DNA of 64,000 nucleotides, taken from the NCBI GenBank assembly GCA_025603075.1, contig MU626311.1, positions 1 to 64,000 of the forward strand. Direction: 5' to 3'. This DNA is from Neoconidiobolus thromboides FSU 785 (lineage: Eukaryota > Entomophthoromycota > Entomophthoromycetes > Entomophthorales > Neoconidiobolaceae). Position numbers and translations under genes: made by a program. Below the pieces are notes generated by a model. It did no database searches and was not told the DNA's origin. It saw nothing but the letters and a program-made list of their open reading frames with translations. Below are positions 1-11,389 of this stretch, one piece after another (the stretch's first letter is position 1; every line of letters begins with the position of its first letter).

Positions 1-1292
1 TTTATGCACATTTAACTGCTACTCTTGAAGGTTTATTTTCTATCCGTGCTTACCATGCCCAAAACAGATTTGATTCAATTAATATTACACTTTTAGATGA
101 TAATCATAAAAATCTATACGCCCTTCAAACTATGAAAACATGGGTCGCCTTCTATCTTGATGTACTATCCTCATTCATTGTATTTTTTACTGCATTATTC
201 CTTATTATGTTTTCAGATACTAGAAACCCAGCCCAAGCTGCCTCTAATGCAGGTTTAGCTCTTTCAAATGCTTTACAGATGTTAGTGTTCTTACAATGGA
301 CCATTCGTATGGTAGGTGATGTACAATCTCAAATGGGTAGTGTAGGACAACTTGTATATTATGGTAGAGATATTCCAGCTGAAGCACCACATGAAATAGC
401 TGAAACAAAACCACGTGCAACCTGGCCAGAAAATGGAGTAATTGAGTTCAAGAATGTAGTACTTAGATATCATAAATTTGGTGTTAATGTTCTCAAAAAT
501 GTAACTTTTACTATTCGTGAACGTGAAAAGATTGGTATTGTAGGACGTACTGGTTCAGGTAAATCTACTTTACTTATTTCATTACTTCGAATTGTCGAAG
601 CTGCTGAAGGACAAATCCTTATCGATGGTGTTGATATTTCCAAAATTGGTTTAAGAGATCTTCGTACAAAGGTAGCCATTATTCCACAAGAACCAGTTCT
701 ATTCGTTGGGTCTATTCGTTCTAATTTAGATCCATTCAATACAAGCACTGATCTCGAAATTTGGAAAGCTTTAGATTCAGTTCATCTTTCTGATAAGATT
801 CGTCAAATGCCCAACCAGCTTGATTCTGAAGTCATAGAAAACGGAAAGAATTTCTCATTAGGACAACGTCAATTATTCTGTATTGCACGTGCAGTACTTT
901 CTAAATCCAAAATTTTAGTATTAGATGAAGCCACAGCTGCTATTGATATGGCTACTGATCTTTTAATCCAAAATGCTATCCGTGAGAACTTTGCTGATTT
1001 AACTGTACTTACTATTGCTCATCGTCTTAACACAATTATTGATTCTGATAAAGTGTTAGTTATGGATGGTGGTAAAGTGATGGAATTTGATGAACCAATT
1101 AAGTTGCTTAATAAAGAAGATGGTTCTTTTGCTTCTTTAGTAGCCCAAACTGGTGAAGCTACAGCTCAAAAACTTAGAGAAATAGCACAAGAATCTAGCG
1201 ATTCCCGTAGGGCTAGGTTAGGTATAACTGATGATCAAGATGATCACCATCCTGTTCTCTCTTCTGTATTCGTAGATCCTAAACAAGAATAA
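1..1292 (+). CDS. ABCC/MRP-type ABC transporter, C-terminal half (5' end off window)
   Basis: ATP-driven export pump of the ABCC (multidrug-resistance-associated/vacuolar conjugate) family. The frame is open from base 3, so the N-terminal part lies to the left. Visible order: end of the second membrane domain, with the ABCC-like stretch TLEGLFSIRAYHAQNRF before base 132 and a hydrophobic helix around bases 150-210, then nucleotide-binding domain 2. In that domain are Walker A GRTGSGKST (about bases 543-569), Q-loop IIPQEP, signature FSLGQRQ (the degenerate form usual in ABCC NBD2), Walker B ILVLDEA and H-loop TIAHRL. The tail after the domain is polar and ends QDDHHPVLSSVFVDPKQE. No intron is needed in this part. 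The substrate cannot be read from this fragment. Very confident of the family, less of the subtype. Confidence 0.93.
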   Translation, partial: YAHLTATLEGLFSIRAYHAQNRFDSINITLLDDNHKNLYALQTMKTWVAFYLDVLSSFIVFFTALFLIMFSDTRNPAQAASNAGLALSNALQMLVFLQWTIRMVGDVQSQMGSVGQLVYYGRDIPAEAPHEIAETKPRATWPENGVIEFKNVVLRYHKFGVNVLKNVTFTIREREKIGIVGRTGSGKSTLLISLLRIVEAAEGQILIDGVDISKIGLRDLRTKVAIIPQEPVLFVGSIRSNLDPFNTSTDLEIWKALDSVHLSDKIRQMPNQLDSEVIENGKNFSLGQRQLFCIARAVLSKSKILVLDEATAAIDMATDLLIQNAIRENFADLTVLTIAHRLNTIIDSDKVLVMDGGKVMEFDEPIKLLNKEDGSFASLVAQTGEATAQKLREIAQESSDSRRARLGITDDQDDHHPVLSSVFVDPKQE

Positions 1293-1530
1293 TTCAAGTT
1301 AAAATAATAATAATAATAATAATAAAATTTTCCTGTTTTAATACTACAAATAATAATATTTATAATTAGATTTGATGAGTTTTATAGTCTTTTATTGTTC
1401 TTAAAAGTTCAATTTTAAAATGTTTAGTGATATTTAAAATTTTTCTTATAATTCATTTTTTGCTTATTTTTGACTTTATTTATTATCAAAAATACTACAG
1501 TTTATTTAAATTTATTTCAGAGATATAATA
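1293..1530. other. Intergenic, AT-rich, no gene seen
   Basis: Space after the ABC transporter stop. It starts with a short AAT trinucleotide run (about 1304-1324) and T-rich stretches that could serve 3'-end formation. The stretch 1633-1823, beyond MITE copy 1, is likewise without a recognisable gene. Confidence 0.6.
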
Positions 1531-1632
1531 TGAGGATGTATTTTTTTATTTAAGAATTTACTAACAATTTTTCCACTTTTAAATAACACTTAAAAGTTAG
1601 AAAAAGTAGTGAAATTAAAAAAACATCCTTCA
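1531..1632 (-). mobile_element. TA-MITE copy 1
   Basis: About 102 bp, begins TGAGGATG and ends CATCCTTCA, with TA on both sides. It carries the family core (TTTAAGAA, ACTAACAA, TTCCAC, AGTAGTGAAAT) in the orientation called minus here. Confidence 0.85.
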
Positions 1633-1823
1633 TATGTTGACAATCTTACAATTAATAATTCAAATTTGTCTTGTATAGAAAACAAATAACAAAATGAAAG
1701 ATATTCCCACACAAGCCCTATAAAGTTTGTACCTAAGGTAAGCTAGAGTTTTGAAAAAAATATAATATTCTAAAATAACAATGGAGTAAAAAAGATTATC
1801 CCTTTTTATTAAAAAAAAGCATT

Positions 1824-1920
1824 TGGGAGTGTTTTTTGACTATTGTTTTTTCCATTTTTTAAGCGCTATTTAAACAGAAAAATTGGTAGTAAAATTCTTA
1901 AACACAAAAATACATCCTCA
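1824..1920 (+). mobile_element. TA-MITE copy 2, abutting the P450 stop codon
   Basis: Begins TGGGAGTG and ends CATCCTCA, with the core TTTTCCATTTTTTAAGCGC. Its right end lies one base before the stop codon (1922-1924) of the minus-strand P450, so it would form the start of that transcript's 3' UTR. Confidence 0.85.
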
Positions 1921-1921
1921 T

Positions 1922-3862
1922 TTACTCACATTTAAAAGGATAGATATTGATTGATCTCTTTGGTGCATTAACGAGATATAATTTGGATTTTATATCCTCC
2001 TCATCTTTCAACTTAAAAGTAAAGTTATAAACCAATGATGCTATAGCCAAATAAAGTTCCATCCAAGCTAAACTAAGAAATATACTAATATTAATTCTAA
2101 TATTACATGTCAGCCAAATGAAAACAATATTACTTTCTTCCAATACATGCTCTTGGGCCAATTAAAAATGGCATAAAATTTTTATGTAGTTGGAATTTGT
2201 CATTTTCATCAAGCCATCGTTCTGGTTTAAATACGTTAGGCTCCTCCCAATACTCGGGATTATTTTGAAGATAATTTATATCAATATTAACAACCGTCTA
2301 TTTAAAAACAATGTATCACTATTACCATATCGTTATGTTCTTTAAAAAATACCTTTTCTGAAATAAAATAACCATCAATTACTTTACCACCTTTTGGTAC
2401 TAATCTAGGTAAACCGCAAGGTACAACTGGAAACATTCTTAAACCTTCATATAATACTGCACGTAAATAATCACATTCTTCTTTGCATTTAACAAAATTT
2501 ATTTGACTTTGATTTTCGAATCGTTCTTTTAAATGATTCTGTAATTTCATATAAATCTGTGGATGTTTAATTAAAAGATAAAGTATCCTATTAAATAGCT
2601 TAATATAAATAAATAAACTATGCTTAAAATAATACCATGTTAATGAATTGGATGTTGTATCGGATCCTGCGATTCTACATAACCTATTAGTATATTTACT
2701 GCTTATAACAATTGTTATGCTTACAATTGAAGGAGAGATTCTTCTACTATTTCTTTTTCACTGAGTTTTTTCCCTGTGTCTGCATCGGAAGCATTGATTA
2801 ATGTATTTAGAATGGTAGTTTTATATGAATTCCCTTTTGAACTTTCGATAGCTTCATATGAAAACTAATAAAATATTATTAATTTTATTTATTATTTATT
2901 TATGGTAATTAAATTACTTTATAAAGTTGAGTTATAGTCTTAAATTTATAGTATTTTAAGAATGGAAATGTTGCTACCTTGAAACGATCATTATTTAGTT
3001 ATTGCAATTACTAATATTAATTATTATTACCATAAGAGATATTAAAATAAATTGTTTAATCCAATCAATAACAGGATGATGACCATTTTTCAATATATTA
3101 AAATGTTGACCAAAAGCCAAGTCACCAATAACGTCCTAATTAAATATGTTTGATAATTTGATATAATTAAATAATAATAGTATTACAAATGAAAAACAAT
3201 GAAAATAAAGACCTAGATCAAAGCATTTGTCGTTTGAACTCCCCTCTTCAACCTTTGTAATTAAATTATTAACATTTTCCTTTACTAGATATTCAACATC
3301 TAATATTGCTTTATCTGAAAAACTTGAGGAAAGTATTTTTTTCTAAATATACTATTTAATAACTGTTTGCTATCTATATAAAATGATTACTCTTTCACGA
3401 TGAAATTCCCTATTCCTATATAAACTTAATAAAAATAGTAACAACACGCTCATGAATTCTATTTACCTAGTGCTAAATATAGTTTCGCCAATAACTTGAA
3501 TACCATCATAAAACGTTGCTTTTTCAAAAGAATAAGTAGAATGGACTTCTTTTGCTGCACTATCAGATGCAATGGATAGTTCGTTCCAACCTTAAAAAAT
3601 AGTTTTTATTTAATATTCGTAGTAAAATAACACTATTACTTATTCGAACAATATTCCCATACTTTTGATGTAATTTTGTTGAATATAAATGATAATTACC
3701 GCTAAAGGTATAAATTAAATGAATTATTGGAAAGATTAAATTAATTGATGGTCCTGGTACTTTCCTTAGTGGGTTAAAAAATATATTGTAAACTATATTG
3801 TATATCCAATAGGCTATTAAAACAACTACTATATAACACAATATTAATGATAGTGTAATCAT
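1922..3862 (-). CDS. Cytochrome P450 monooxygenase (microsomal type), intact, many introns
   Basis: Haem-thiolate monooxygenase, probably anchored in the ER by an N-terminal helix (MITLSLILCYIVVVLIAYWI). Spliced by eye it is about 470 residues, normal for a fungal P450. Key parts in order: proline hinge RKVPGP; VRIS|WNELSIAS; IFSTRNREFHRER (C-helix region); I-helix AGSDTT (exon near 2660-2700); K-helix ExxR as YEGLR (near 2440); PERW motif in FKPERW (near 2225); haem loop FLIGPRACIG with the cysteine ligand (near 2160); then, after a phase-2 intron, NLAWMELYLAIASLVYN. I count ten introns of about 50-100 bp with GT-AG ends, and the frame is kept across all junctions I checked. Substrate unknown. 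Two decayed relatives lie at 15.0-16.3 and 28.7-29.8 kb, on the same strand. Confidence 0.85.
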
Positions 3863-6187
3863 TTTTTTACTTTTTTTTGTTGAAATTGCTTTAATTTATA
3901 CTTATAAATTTGAGGCCTGGATTTAAAATCTCCATATTTGATTTTTCATCCACACTTATTTATTTTCAAGTATGATAAATGTTGATTCAAATTAAAAATA
4001 TTAATTAATTTTATTCCCTATACTTTTTAAAGAAAATAAAAATAATCCGTTTTTAATTAGACAAATAATTACAAATATACATATATTCTTATTAAACTAT
4101 TATAATAGAGTCAATATCAATCCCCTTTAATTTTTTTAAAATATATATCTAAGGCAAAACGGTATTTATAAAAGTAATAGAAAATAAACTTAGGACTTTA
4201 AAATTTGAAAATGACATCTTAAAAATTCTGGAATTTTACATCATTTTTGATCATAAGCTTAATAAAAAAGGTTGATATTATTTCATATGTAACATGGTTT
4301 TTTAAATATAAACTATTATTAAAAAACCTTCTGATAATTCAAAAACAATAAAATAAAGCTAATACTAAATAAACGCACTTATTTTTACCTAAGGGATAGG
4401 CTTTTTTTTGAGTACTTGTGAAATTTCCAATGTAAGCAAAAATATAATAATAGAGGTTTTAATTTGTAGCTGTTGTAGCTTTACTATGAATCAGTTTGCA
4501 ATAATTTTTAAGTCCAATTGTTTGTTTATTTGATTTTTTAAAGTATGATTTTGAAAAAGTTCCATTTATAAAAAGGGTTAAAATACAATCACAATAAAAG
4601 TGCAACAGCTATTTTATATTTAAAATAAAGAAATTTCAAATTAAAGTATTTATTAGTAACAAGTCTATATATAACTGCTATCACTAGTTTAATTGCAGTT
4701 TATAATATTATATTTAATTATTTTTTTTCAAAATACTGAGTTACTTGATTTTACTAGTCATTAGTTTATTAACTTTAGTTTAACTAATTTAATACAGTTT
4801 TATTAGTTTATAAACAAATACTTATAATGGTTATTTCTTCAAACATTAATATAAATAAACTATTTTAAAAGCTGTTAATTATTAACTATTATTTGCACAA
4901 ACCAATTGTAGTTTTATTAACTTTTATTATAATATTTTTTCTAAAATCTATTATGTTTAGTTTTAATAAACTTATTTTTATTTTTAGGTATTTCTACTTT
5001 GGTAGCTTTTTTATATAGTTTGTAGTTATTACAAATTATTTTTTAAACTAAACATCAAATTTTAAGTTTCATAATATATATTAAACTATTTACTATATTT
5101 TAGTAGATTATTTATTTTATAATAAGGAACTTGCTAAATTAATCATTGATTTTTAATTACACTTGTCTTTAACAGATTTTTGAAAATATTAGATCAAATT
5201 TTTATCAACCTTTTACTTTTCATTCCTCAAAAACATGAGAGAAAATTAGACTAAATATCTGTTTATAAATTAAAATCAAACAAATACTGAGCTGCTTGGG
5301 GTTTCACCAGTCATTAGCTTATTAACACTAGTTTAGTTAAATTAGCCATGGTCTTAGTCAAACTAATAATATGCTTATTAGAGACGATTTTAAAATATAA
5401 ACTGAGAGTACAAAAATTTTACTAAATTTAAAATTGCAAGTTTTAAAATTCTATTAAGATCAAATGAGACAAGATCTAAATCTTGTTCATAGCTATTTAT
5501 TTATTCAAAAAATTCAAACAAACTAAGAATGTTTCTATAATAATTTTACTGAAGTGAGCAATAAAAAATCCCAATTACTTTTATGTTTGTATAAAATAAT
5601 AGGATTTGGTAATAAAAATCTAAATTTTCCTATAAAAATCGATTATCTTATATAAATCTAAAAGTGATTTAGAATCCCATATTCAATAGGAGATTTTACA
5701 AAGTTTTTGATTGACTACTAATTATAAGCAATTGCAAAAAACTCCAAAATTTACAAATACTACTAAAAAATAAAATGAGTTTGACAGGAATTATTTTTAA
5801 CAGTATCTGGCACTTTATTTAGTTTTTTGCTGATAATTTCTTAACATTCGGTTAATAAAACTTAAAAAGATTTAGTTCTAGTAAGAGTTTTTAAATCACT
5901 TTTTATAATGGCTCTTGAATTCTTAAAGAGACTGTATTTAGTATTGGGTAGATATAATTTAATATTGAGTACTACTTAACAAACTAAAATTCTATAAAAA
6001 TAGAGAACTTTGTTGAGAAAGAGAAATCGTTTTTATATAATATCAATTTAGAGTATTTTCAACCTATTATGGTTACCAAGAAAATAAATTGAACAAATTG
6101 TTGTAGAATTCTCAATACAACTGTTTCAGCTTTGTTGTGACTTGACCCCGTTTTTTAAGAATAAAATTTTGTTAAAATCAGGCACTA
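3863..6187. other. Gene-poor AT-rich stretch
   Basis: More than 2 kb upstream of the P450 start in which both strands are full of stop codons. I recognise no gene, tRNA or strong repeat. Loose similarity between stretches near 4680-4810 and 5280-5370 (GAGTTACTTGATTTTACTAGTCA versus GAGCTGCTTGGGGTTTCACCAGTCA) suggests an old internal duplication. The 6289-7082 stretch is similar and holds the promoter of the next gene. Confidence 0.5.
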
Positions 6188-6288
6188 TGGGGGTGTATTT
6201 TTATGTTTAAGAATTTTACTAACAAATTCTCTGCTCAAATAGCGCTTAAAAAATGAAAAAAGTAATGAAGCCAAAAAAATATCCCTTA
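6188..6288 (-). mobile_element. TA-MITE copy 3
   Basis: Begins TGGGGGTG after TA and ends near ATCCCTTA before TA. It has the full core with GCTCAAATAGCGCTTAAAAAA. Confidence 0.85.
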
Positions 6289-7082
6289 TAACTATAGCTT
6301 AAGCTAGAAAAAAGTAAATAAACAAAAAACCGACTTTAAAAATTATTATAATTTATATTAAAATAGAGCTGTATAAGCTTTATATAAAATTTTAACTTTT
6401 AAATTTAGCCATGTTAATAAATTTAAAGGTATAATAGAAATGGCTTAAATTCAAAGTTAGTTTCTATATCTATTGACATTTATTTAAATACTGATTATAA
6501 TGAATTTAACTAACTATATCATGGTATATTTTGTATCGTGTTATATGAAAGAAATAGCAATATTATTATTATTCAAATTTTGATAGAAAAGAATTAGTTC
6601 CATAGTGATTTAAAAATCAAAACTTGGGCTTAGTTTTTATTTTATTAGTTATATGAACTCTATAACAATTTAATACTGTTAAATTGTTATAGTAAATGAT
6701 AGTTTTTTCAATTTATAATAAGAGCCAACATTAAAATCAATAACTTCTATTAACATTAATAAATTAATTATTCTATTAAAACTAACAAATCCTCATACTA
6801 AAAATTGATATTACTAATTTAAGCAACCAATGTTCGCTGTTTACATTAATTTCATTAATGAAAATAGGTATTTTATTGCTACTCCGTAGATTTTTTTAGA
6901 TTCTCCTTTTCCAATGAGGAGTTGTAATTTGTAATTTTCTAGCAAATTTTGGCCAATAACAATTTGTCCGCAAACAATTATTTAGTTCTTAAAATAACTC
7001 AACCCTTAATCTGGCAATATATTTAAATCAATAAAATAAAAATAAAAATTCAATTTTTGTTATTTTTACTAATAATTAAAAA

Positions 7083-9752
7083 ATGAGTTTAGAAAGAAAA
7101 GAAAATAAATTGACTAATAGTGTGGAAAAGAGTAAGTTAATTAATACTGATGGCTATATACTAAATAATTAATCTCTTTAATTTTAGTTATTGAAAAGCT
7201 AAGTAATAAAGAACAACGAATTTCAGAATCTTGTGAAAAGTTAAATCCATACTCTAAATTTTGTCCTGATACAAGTAGTTATCCAGTTAAAAAGGGATTA
7301 AATATAACTGAAATTGATGATAAAGTTAAAGGTAAACATTTATTTTTATCATTTAATTAAAAATTATTTATTAATTCAAAAATTCATAGATGGATTAACC
7401 AAATTGTCAAGAGAAGATTTAAGTGATGCAGCCGCATGTACTTTAAATATTAAAGAGTTGTTATGTTTATTAGAATATCAACGTTGTTCTTCAGACGGTA
7501 AATTAGTACCCATTTGTAACTCAGTACAGTAAGTCTTCATTTATCTAATCCTTTAAAACTCCTTTTAATTAATCCTCTTTAATTAAAGTGAAACGGCTTT
7601 TTCTTCTTGTAGTTCAGAAGGTCAAAAAATTGAAGATGTTAAAAAATTATTTGAAAAACATGTCGATTTTAATAAATTTACTAATGATACTGAATGTTTT
7701 TCTGGAATTCCAAAGCCTACTCAAGTAAAAGTAGAAACTACAGCTACTAAAGATAATAATCAAGTTACATCGACTAGTGAAGCAAGTGGTAAGTTTTGAG
7801 TCATAACGTTAGAATAAACAATTAATATTTTGTTTAGCTGATAAAACAGAAAGTAATAAAAAAGCCAATGAATCCAATGATACACCTGTGGTTAATGAGA
7901 TACTTTGGGGTAAATATTATATATAATAATAATAATAATAATAATTAATCGATTTTAATTAAATTAGAATGTTATCCTTATTCTTATGAAATTAAAAAAG
8001 ATCAAAATACATGTTTTGCTCCTAAGATAGCCAATATAACTAAATTCCCTTCAATTGATAATTTAGAAATGGGTAAAATTGAATTTGGATTAAAAGATGA
8101 AGTTAAATGTAAAGATACCTTGGAGTTACTAAAAGTCCAAGTAGATGAGGCTTGCTGTAAGTTTAAATAATACTATTAATGATAGTTCTATAATTTATTA
8201 ACAATAAAATCAATATTTAGCATGTGATACTAAGTTATCTTATGTACGATCCCCTTGTACAAATGCATTATCAGCATTCGGTATTCATACAGAATCCTTA
8301 GTAGTTAGTTTTAGAGATGTAGAATATGTACCGGGCATTGAAAAACAACTACATTTTGCTGATTCAATGAAAGATCATAATACTCATATGAAAAAAAGAG
8401 AGTTAGATAATATTAAGTTTAATGATGAAGATTTAAATGATAACAATGATCCACATTATTTTTTAAGATCTTATTATCGTACTTGTAATAGAATGGAAGG
8501 AATTCCTCCCTCTATTAAAAGAAAACATTGTTGTAAGTTATATTATTTGCTAATATTTATAATATATTAAATTAATTGTTATTATTATTATTTATATAAA
8601 ATAGCTCGTCATGCTAAATTAGATAAATATGAAGTACCAGGTACAGAAGTAGAAATGTATACCAATTTTAAATCACAAAAAATACAATCCCATTTTCGTA
8701 GTGGATGTACAGTATTAGATTGTCTAAATCATTTACGTTATTTACCACCATTAGCCCCAACCGAAGATAATAAATCAGATGTATTTTTAGAAGATGGTAG
8801 TATTGATAAAAATTATGATATTTGTAAAGAAGAAATAAAAGACTGTCCACTATGGGCTTTTAGTAGTGATGGTATTTCAATCTCTGGTTATCCTGCTAAT
8901 ATTACTTCTTATCTTGAGCTAGATATTCAAGCTAAGCCAAATACAAATAGAGCTGCAATTATATTTTCATTTAAATCAATGACTCGACCATTATATGAAG
9001 GTTTAAGATTTTTATTAAATGGAGTACCTGCGATGGATTTAGTTTATAACCAAACAGATAGTTTAGGTTATGCAGTTCCATTAGTACCGGGTAAATCCCA
9101 TGTAGCAAGATGGGAATTTATTCGTGGTGAGGCAAATCCATCAACTTCTTTTAATTTTGCAGAAATACAATCTATCATATTAAGAGATGCTTTTTTAGCT
9201 TCTCCATCAGATACAGCTGATTTGAAATCATTAAGTCATTTAAAAAATAATATGGTTCATTTACCACCAAAAGCACCAACAAGACCAGGTTCTATCTATA
9301 GTAATAATAATAATCCATCTAATTCAATTACTACTTCTATTATACCAATGATGATTATATTATTGACTGGAGTTGGTATTGCCTTATTAGGTGTTTGGTT
9401 ATGGAAGAGACATTTAAAAATGAAGAAAGATGAAAATGAACATTCTTTGGGTTCTTATTCTGCACCTTTAGGTTTTGCTGAAAGAGTAGCTCAATTTTCT
9501 TTCCCTGGTACTCAACAAAATAATAATTCAAGATATGCTCCATTATCTAAAGGTACTACAATGGATACTCCTCATGTTGAACTAAATGCTATGACTATGT
9601 TTGAAAATCATTTACCTTCTCCAAGTGATGACGAAGAAGAAGAAGAACCTACTGCTTTTGATCGTACTATTTCTCCATCCACAGTTTCTACTGCATCTCA
9701 AACTTTAAATCATAATTCACCAGAAACTAAAAATAGAGATGAACTGATTTAA
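7083..9752 (+). CDS. Cysteine-rich single-pass membrane protein of unknown function
   Basis: Not assigned to a named family. The ATG at 7083 is followed by about seven exons joined by short introns (for example 7132-7188 and 7333-7388). The N-terminal 400 or so residues are polar and cysteine-rich. One cluster reads AACTLNIKELLCLLEYQRC then VPIC, a spacing that weakly recalls Frizzled/Mid1-type cysteine-rich domains. The last exon (from about 8605) encodes a cysteine-poor, possibly beta-sandwich region, then a proline/asparagine linker, one membrane helix (SIIPMMIILLTGVGIALLGV, about 9340-9400), the stop-transfer sequence WKRHLKMKK and a cytoplasmic tail with an acidic run (DDEEEEE). This suggests a type I surface protein with a cysteine-rich outside. 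Oddly, no N-terminal signal peptide follows the chosen start, so a further upstream exon may be missing. Convergent with the next gene, 295 bp apart. Confidence 0.7.
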
Positions 9753-10047
9753 TTGGAGTTTATTCTTTTATATTTTAGTAGTTAAATCTTAAAATCAAAT
9801 TGGGATTATAATTTAACTAATAATTTAATTTTATTATTATTATTATATTTTGGAATTATGTAGATGTATAAAATTAATTAACATTAACTTTATACAACTT
9901 AAAAATTGTGTTATTTTATTAAAATATTTTTTATTCTTATTTTATTTTATTTTACTTTAAAACATATTTCTATTTTTTAGTGTATAATAATTTTTATTTG
10001 TATTTAAATTTCCAAATATATTTAATCAACTTGCTATCTACTGTAAT

Positions 10048-11027
10048 TTAGTGTCCTCCTTTAAATAACGATAATTCTGGTTTACTATTTCTTAACCACC
10101 ACCACCAAGCCCATTTAGGAAATAAACTTCTTAAATTGGATGGATTAGGGTAAATCTTTTGAACTTTGTGTAATTTAATGAATCCCTTATTATCAAAAGT
10201 ATAAATAAATACAACATGATATGTTTTTCTAGGTTCCGTAGAGGTAGGGAGTAAAAGAGCTGGTCTTGGAGTACCTTCAATAATCATTTTAGCTAACAAG
10301 TAAGGTGAAGAGTCTGATGTTGGGGATAAAGTTGGTGGGTCTATTGAATTTAATAATGAGGTGGGGTTTAAGGGGTAAATGGAGGTTTGAGAAGCTTTTA
10401 ATATATTCTTTAAATGAGATGGATCCATATTATCTTTATTATCTTCTTTAATTGATAAAAACTTCATTTCAAAGTCATCACTTTTATTAATAAAATCCTC
10501 CCCATTCCCCTCTCCCGAAGGTCTTAATTGAAAATGAGTTAATTTAATAACAACATCTTGATAGTACCATAATATAGTGGTACGAATAAATTTAGCTAAT
10601 AATAAATATAATTTTTTACCCTTAATTTCAATACCACTATGATAAGGTTCTTTTAATATTATATCTTTGGAATAGATATTTGAGTTTAAAATTCCATTGT
10701 CAAGGTAATTGTTGATATCTTCTTTCACTCCATTGATAGCTAAAAAATAAGGGAAATGAGGTTTCAGTTACAGTTTAATGAATAGTAAAATAACTTACTT
10801 TTGGCTAATTGTAATTGGTATGGAGTTGCTTTTTTAAACTCCTTTTCACTATCAATTCTCAATATCTTATTGCCTTTACTATCTAGTTTTGGCTTATTCA
10901 ATGTAGAATGATAAACCAGCGGAGACAATAAATTGCCTTGTTTAATATTATATCTCAGTTTCATTATAGTCGATTTGTTTTTTGCAAATAACCTTATTAG
11001 ATTGGGTTTCAATAAACTGGTATTCAT
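10048..11027 (-). CDS. DUF2358/C6orf136-like protein, probably mitochondrial
   Basis: Two exons: 10799-11027 and 10048-10739, with a 59-bp GT-AG intron. They join to give QLAK-T-INGVKEDINN in frame, about 306 residues. The N-terminus (MNTSLLKPNLIRLFAKNKST) is basic and lacks acidic residues, as in a mitochondrial presequence. The middle and end (IKGKKLYLLLAKFIRTTILW; VVFIYTFDNKGFIKLHKVQK) resemble the SnoaL-like fold of the DUF2358 family, which includes human C6orf136. The biochemical role of that family is not known to me. A notable WWWW run sits near the C-terminus. It lies 362 bp downstream of the MCM2 stop, on the same strand, with only AT-rich sequence between. The family call is tentative; the gene itself is secure. 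Confidence 0.7.
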
Positions 11028-11389
11028 TTTATTTGTTTATTTAATATATTAAATAGTTGGCTCTAATTTTATTTTTCATCTATAAAAAAAACAATTTTTT
11101 AAAGGTGGAAGGATTTTGATTATTTTATGACGTATGAAAGAATTGTAAGTTTAATTTTGACATCAAAAACTGGTCAAACTGTTTTTAAGTTTTGATAGCT
11201 AAAATAAGACAAACTTATTTTATTTTACTGATGGTTTCAATAATAAAAACAATAAATAATAAGAACAATAGAATATTTAAAATTTTATTAAAATAAAGGA
11301 ATGAATATAGTAAATAATATATAAGTTAAAAATATGCTAATATTTGATAACCCTATAATCCCTAAATTTCAATATGCTAATTCCACATT

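Noticed and set aside
1922-3862. P450 as a pseudogene because its open frames are short
   Set aside because: Splicing at good GT-AG sites restores a continuous protein with all hallmark motifs, including the haem cysteine.
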